Source: Limimaricola sp. G21655-S1 (GTDB lineage: Bacteria; Pseudomonadota; Alphaproteobacteria; Rhodobacterales; Rhodobacteraceae). From it: a stretch of 64,000 bases of DNA. Positions 62,048-64,000 of the stretch are shown here, one piece after another. Below the pieces are notes generated by a model. It was given only the letters and a program-made list of their open reading frames with translations, had not been told where the DNA came from and ran no database searches. A program made the position numbers and the translations under genes. Position 1 is the stretch's first letter. Every line of letters starts with the position of its first letter. The stretch covers positions 1-64,000 of the forward strand of contig NZ_JAPWGO010000017.1 in the NCBI RefSeq assembly GCF_027213785.1, written 5' to 3'.

Positions 62048-64000
62048 TCAGTCCTGCGCCCGGAGCACCTGCGCGGGCCGCACCTTCAGGGGCCGCCAGG
62101 CGAAGCCCAGCCCCGCCAGCAGGCTCGCCAGCGCGCCGCCCAGCACGATGCCCATGGCCGAGGACCAGATCACCGAGAAATCGGTCTCCATCACGAAACG
62201 CGCCACGGCCCAGCCGCCGAGCACGCCGGCGCCGAGCGCCACCAGCCCGGCCGCCGCCCCCAGAAGCGCCGCGCGCAGCGCGAAGCTCGACAGGATACGG
62301 CGACGCGACGCGCCCAGCGTCTTGAGAATCGCCGCCTCGTAGGTGCGCGACCGCTCGCCCGCCGCCGCCGCGCCGATCAGCACCAGGAAACCGGTGAGCA
62401 GAGTGGCGGCGGCGCCGTAGCGGGTGGCGGCGGCGATGCCGTCGACCACCCGGGTGACCTGCGCGATGGCGTCGCGCACCCGGATTGCGGTGATGTTAGG
62501 ATAGGCATCGGCGAGGTCGCGCAGGATCGCCGCCTCGGCCGCTTCCTCGGCATAGACCGTGGCGATCCAGCTATGCGGGGCACCGGCGAGGGCCGAAGGG
62601 TTCATCGACATCACGAAAGCGATGGCCGCCGAGCCGAAATCGACGCGGCGCAGATTGGCGATGGTCGCGGTCACGTCGCGGCCCAGCACGTTGACGGTGA
62701 TCTCGTCGCCGATGCCGAGTCCGATCTCCAGCGCTTCCTCCTCGGCGAAGCTCACCAGCGGCGGGCCCGCGTAGTCCTCGGCCCACCATTCCCCCGCGAC
62801 GATCTCTTCGCCATCCGGCGGCGTGGCGGAATAGGTCAGGCCGCGATCGCCATGCAGCACCCAGTGATCGGCGACCTCGCGCGCGGCCCGGCCGTTGATC
62901 TCGCTGACGATGCCGCGCAGCATCGGCGCGCTGTCGACCCGGCTGACCTGCGGATCGTCGTCGAGCCGGGCCCGGAAGCCCTCGATCTGATCGGGCTGGA
63001 TGTCGACGAAGAAATAGGCGGGCGCGACCTCCGGCAGGTCGTTCTGGATCGCCCGGCGCAGATTGCCGTCGATCTGGCCCACGGCCGCCAGCACCGACAG
63101 GCCGAGCCCCAGAGACAGCACCACCGAGCCGGTCTCGCCGCCGCGCTTGCCGATCGCACCGAGCGCCAGCCGCAGGCCGGGGCGTCCGCGCAGGCCGCGG
63201 CCGAAGCGGCGCGCCAAGGCCTGCACGCCGAGCGCGGCGAGGGTCAGCAGCAACAGCGCCCCCGCAATGCCGCCCGCGGTCGAGAGGGTGAGCTTCCACG
63301 TGCCCGAGAACAGCACCGCCGCGCCCAGAAGCACCGCCAGCAGCCCGAGGATCGCGCCCATGTAGCGCCGCCGGGGCAGGGCGCGGCCCGCCCCCATCGC
63401 GTCGCGAAACAGCGTCGCGGCCCGCACGTTCTCGGTCCGCGCCAGCGGCCAGAGGGTGAAGATCATCGCGACCAGCGCGCCGTAGAGCGCCGCCTCGACC
63501 AAGGGGCGCGGATAGATCGCGAACTCCGCCGGGATCGGCAGCCGCGCGGTGATCAGCGGCGCCAGCGCGAGCGGCACCGCGATGCCCAGCGCCAGGCCGA
63601 TGGCGAGGCCCAGCAGGGTCAGCGCGCCGATCTGCAGGAAATAGGTGAGGAAGATGGTGGCGCGGGTCGCGCCCAGCGTCCTGAGCGTGGCGATGGTCGC
63701 GGTCTTGCCCGCGAGATAGGCACGCACCGCGGCCGAGATGCCGACACCGCCCACGGCAAGACCCGACAGGCCGATCAGCACGAGGAAGGAGCCGAGCCGG
63801 TCGATGAAGCGCTCGGTGCCGCCGGCGCCGCGCCGCGCATCGCGCCAGCGCAGCCCGCTGCCCTCGAACCGGCTCTCGGCCTCGTCCTCGAGCGCCTGCA
63901 GATCGGCTTCGGGCGGCAGGTCCAGCCGGTAGGCGGTCGAGAACAGCGTGCCCTCGGCCAGAAGCCCCGATTCCGACAGGTCATCGGCCAGTACCAGGCT
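62048..64000 (-). CDS. FtsX-like ABC transporter permease, cut by the window end
   Basis: At least 650 residues are present; the N-terminus lies beyond 64000. Two FtsX/MacB-type helix sets are visible: LIGLSGLAVGGVGISAAVRA with TIATLRTLGATRATIFLTYF, and a C-terminal set with EAAILKTLGASRRRILSSFA and LGFAWRPLKVRPAQVLRAQD. A large periplasmic domain lies between. The layout matches the YbbP/DUF214 lipoprotein-release-type permeases. The partner ATPase is not in the window. Confidence 0.88.
   Translation of the reverse strand, partial: SLVLADDLSESGLLAEGTLFSTAYRLDLPPEADLQALEDEAESRFEGSGLRWRDARRGAGGTERFIDRLGSFLVLIGLSGLAVGGVGISAAVRAYLAGKTATIATLRTLGATRATIFLTYFLQIGALTLLGLAIGLALGIAVPLALAPLITARLPIPAEFAIYPRPLVEAALYGALVAMIFTLWPLARTENVRAATLFRDAMGAGRALPRRRYMGAILGLLAVLLGAAVLFSGTWKLTLSTAGGIAGALLLLTLAALGVQALARRFGRGLRGRPGLRLALGAIGKRGGETGSVVLSLGLGLSVLAAVGQIDGNLRRAIQNDLPEVAPAYFFVDIQPDQIEGFRARLDDDPQVSRVDSAPMLRGIVSEINGRAAREVADHWVLHGDRGLTYSATPPDGEEIVAGEWWAEDYAGPPLVSFAEEEALEIGLGIGDEITVNVLGRDVTATIANLRRVDFGSAAIAFVMSMNPSALAGAPHSWIATVYAEEAAEAAILRDLADAYPNITAIRVRDAIAQVTRVVDGIAAATRYGAAATLLTGFLVLIGAAAAGERSRTYEAAILKTLGASRRRILSSFALRAALLGAAAGLVALGAGVLGGWAVARFVMETDFSVIWSSAMGIVLGGALASLLAGLGFAWRPLKVRPAQVLRAQD

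Overview
The window is high-GC alphaproteobacterial DNA that reads as Rhodobacteraceae (Roseobacter/Rhodobacter type). The support is the gene order leuA-mreB-mreC-mreD-mrdA-rodA-ghrA, a kdsA beside capsule-export genes, a short (439 aa) GluRS, and strong GGAGG-type ribosome sites. This assignment is from gene content and order only; no database search was made.

Layout. (1) 1-9405 is mobile DNA. It holds the 3' end of an IS5-family element, two unknown overlapping small genes, and a module of a double-HTH excisionase-like protein followed by two dissimilar tyrosine recombinases. Divergent from these is a helicase-like ATPase, and a complete IS3-family element (8151-9405) closes the segment. 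(2) 9406-35300 is an accessory, stress-flavoured region. It has potassium uptake (TrkH, Kup), an acidic repeat protein with an Fe(II) dioxygenase, DUF1003, a GH15 glucoamylase, an HlyD/ABC exporter operon, a type III polyketide synthase, cupin, TerC, CNNM/CBS, TauE and an accessory SecD-SecF fusion. It ends with an aldehyde dehydrogenase and its GAF-Fis regulator. Several genes here are broken: DUF2127 by one amber codon, a CxxC protein by two stops, and a methyltransferase by 3' truncation. (3) 35309-37683 is a tyrosine integrase 86 bp from tRNA-Gln(TTG), the usual arrangement at the end of a tRNA-targeted island. (4) 37824-64000 is core-like: kdsA, capsule export, UDG, SseB, ghrA, the rod-shape cluster and leuA with a leucine-rich leader. 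It continues with GST, two SDRs followed by a decayed photolyase-related gene, a 19-repeat MORN protein, cupin, DUF1801, MFS, MBL hydrolase, zincin, gltX, a TrxR-like oxidoreductase and a truncated FtsX-type permease.

How genes work together. mreB-C-D, mrdA and rodA form the elongasome, transcribed leftward with overlapping or abutting genes. leuA lies upstream on the same strand, behind a candidate attenuator. The KpsT-like ATPase and KpsE-like protein overlap and form part of a capsule exporter; no KpsM permease is visible. The aldehyde dehydrogenase is probably controlled by the adjacent regulator through an 18-bp perfect palindrome. The HlyD-ATPase-permease genes overlap by 4 bp and form one efflux operon.

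The best candidates for something new are the excisionase/two-recombinase/helicase module, the acidic repeat protein paired with a PKHD dioxygenase, the leuA leader, the AAA+-less AcoR-like regulator, and a G15-CG-C18 palindrome upstream of kdsA.
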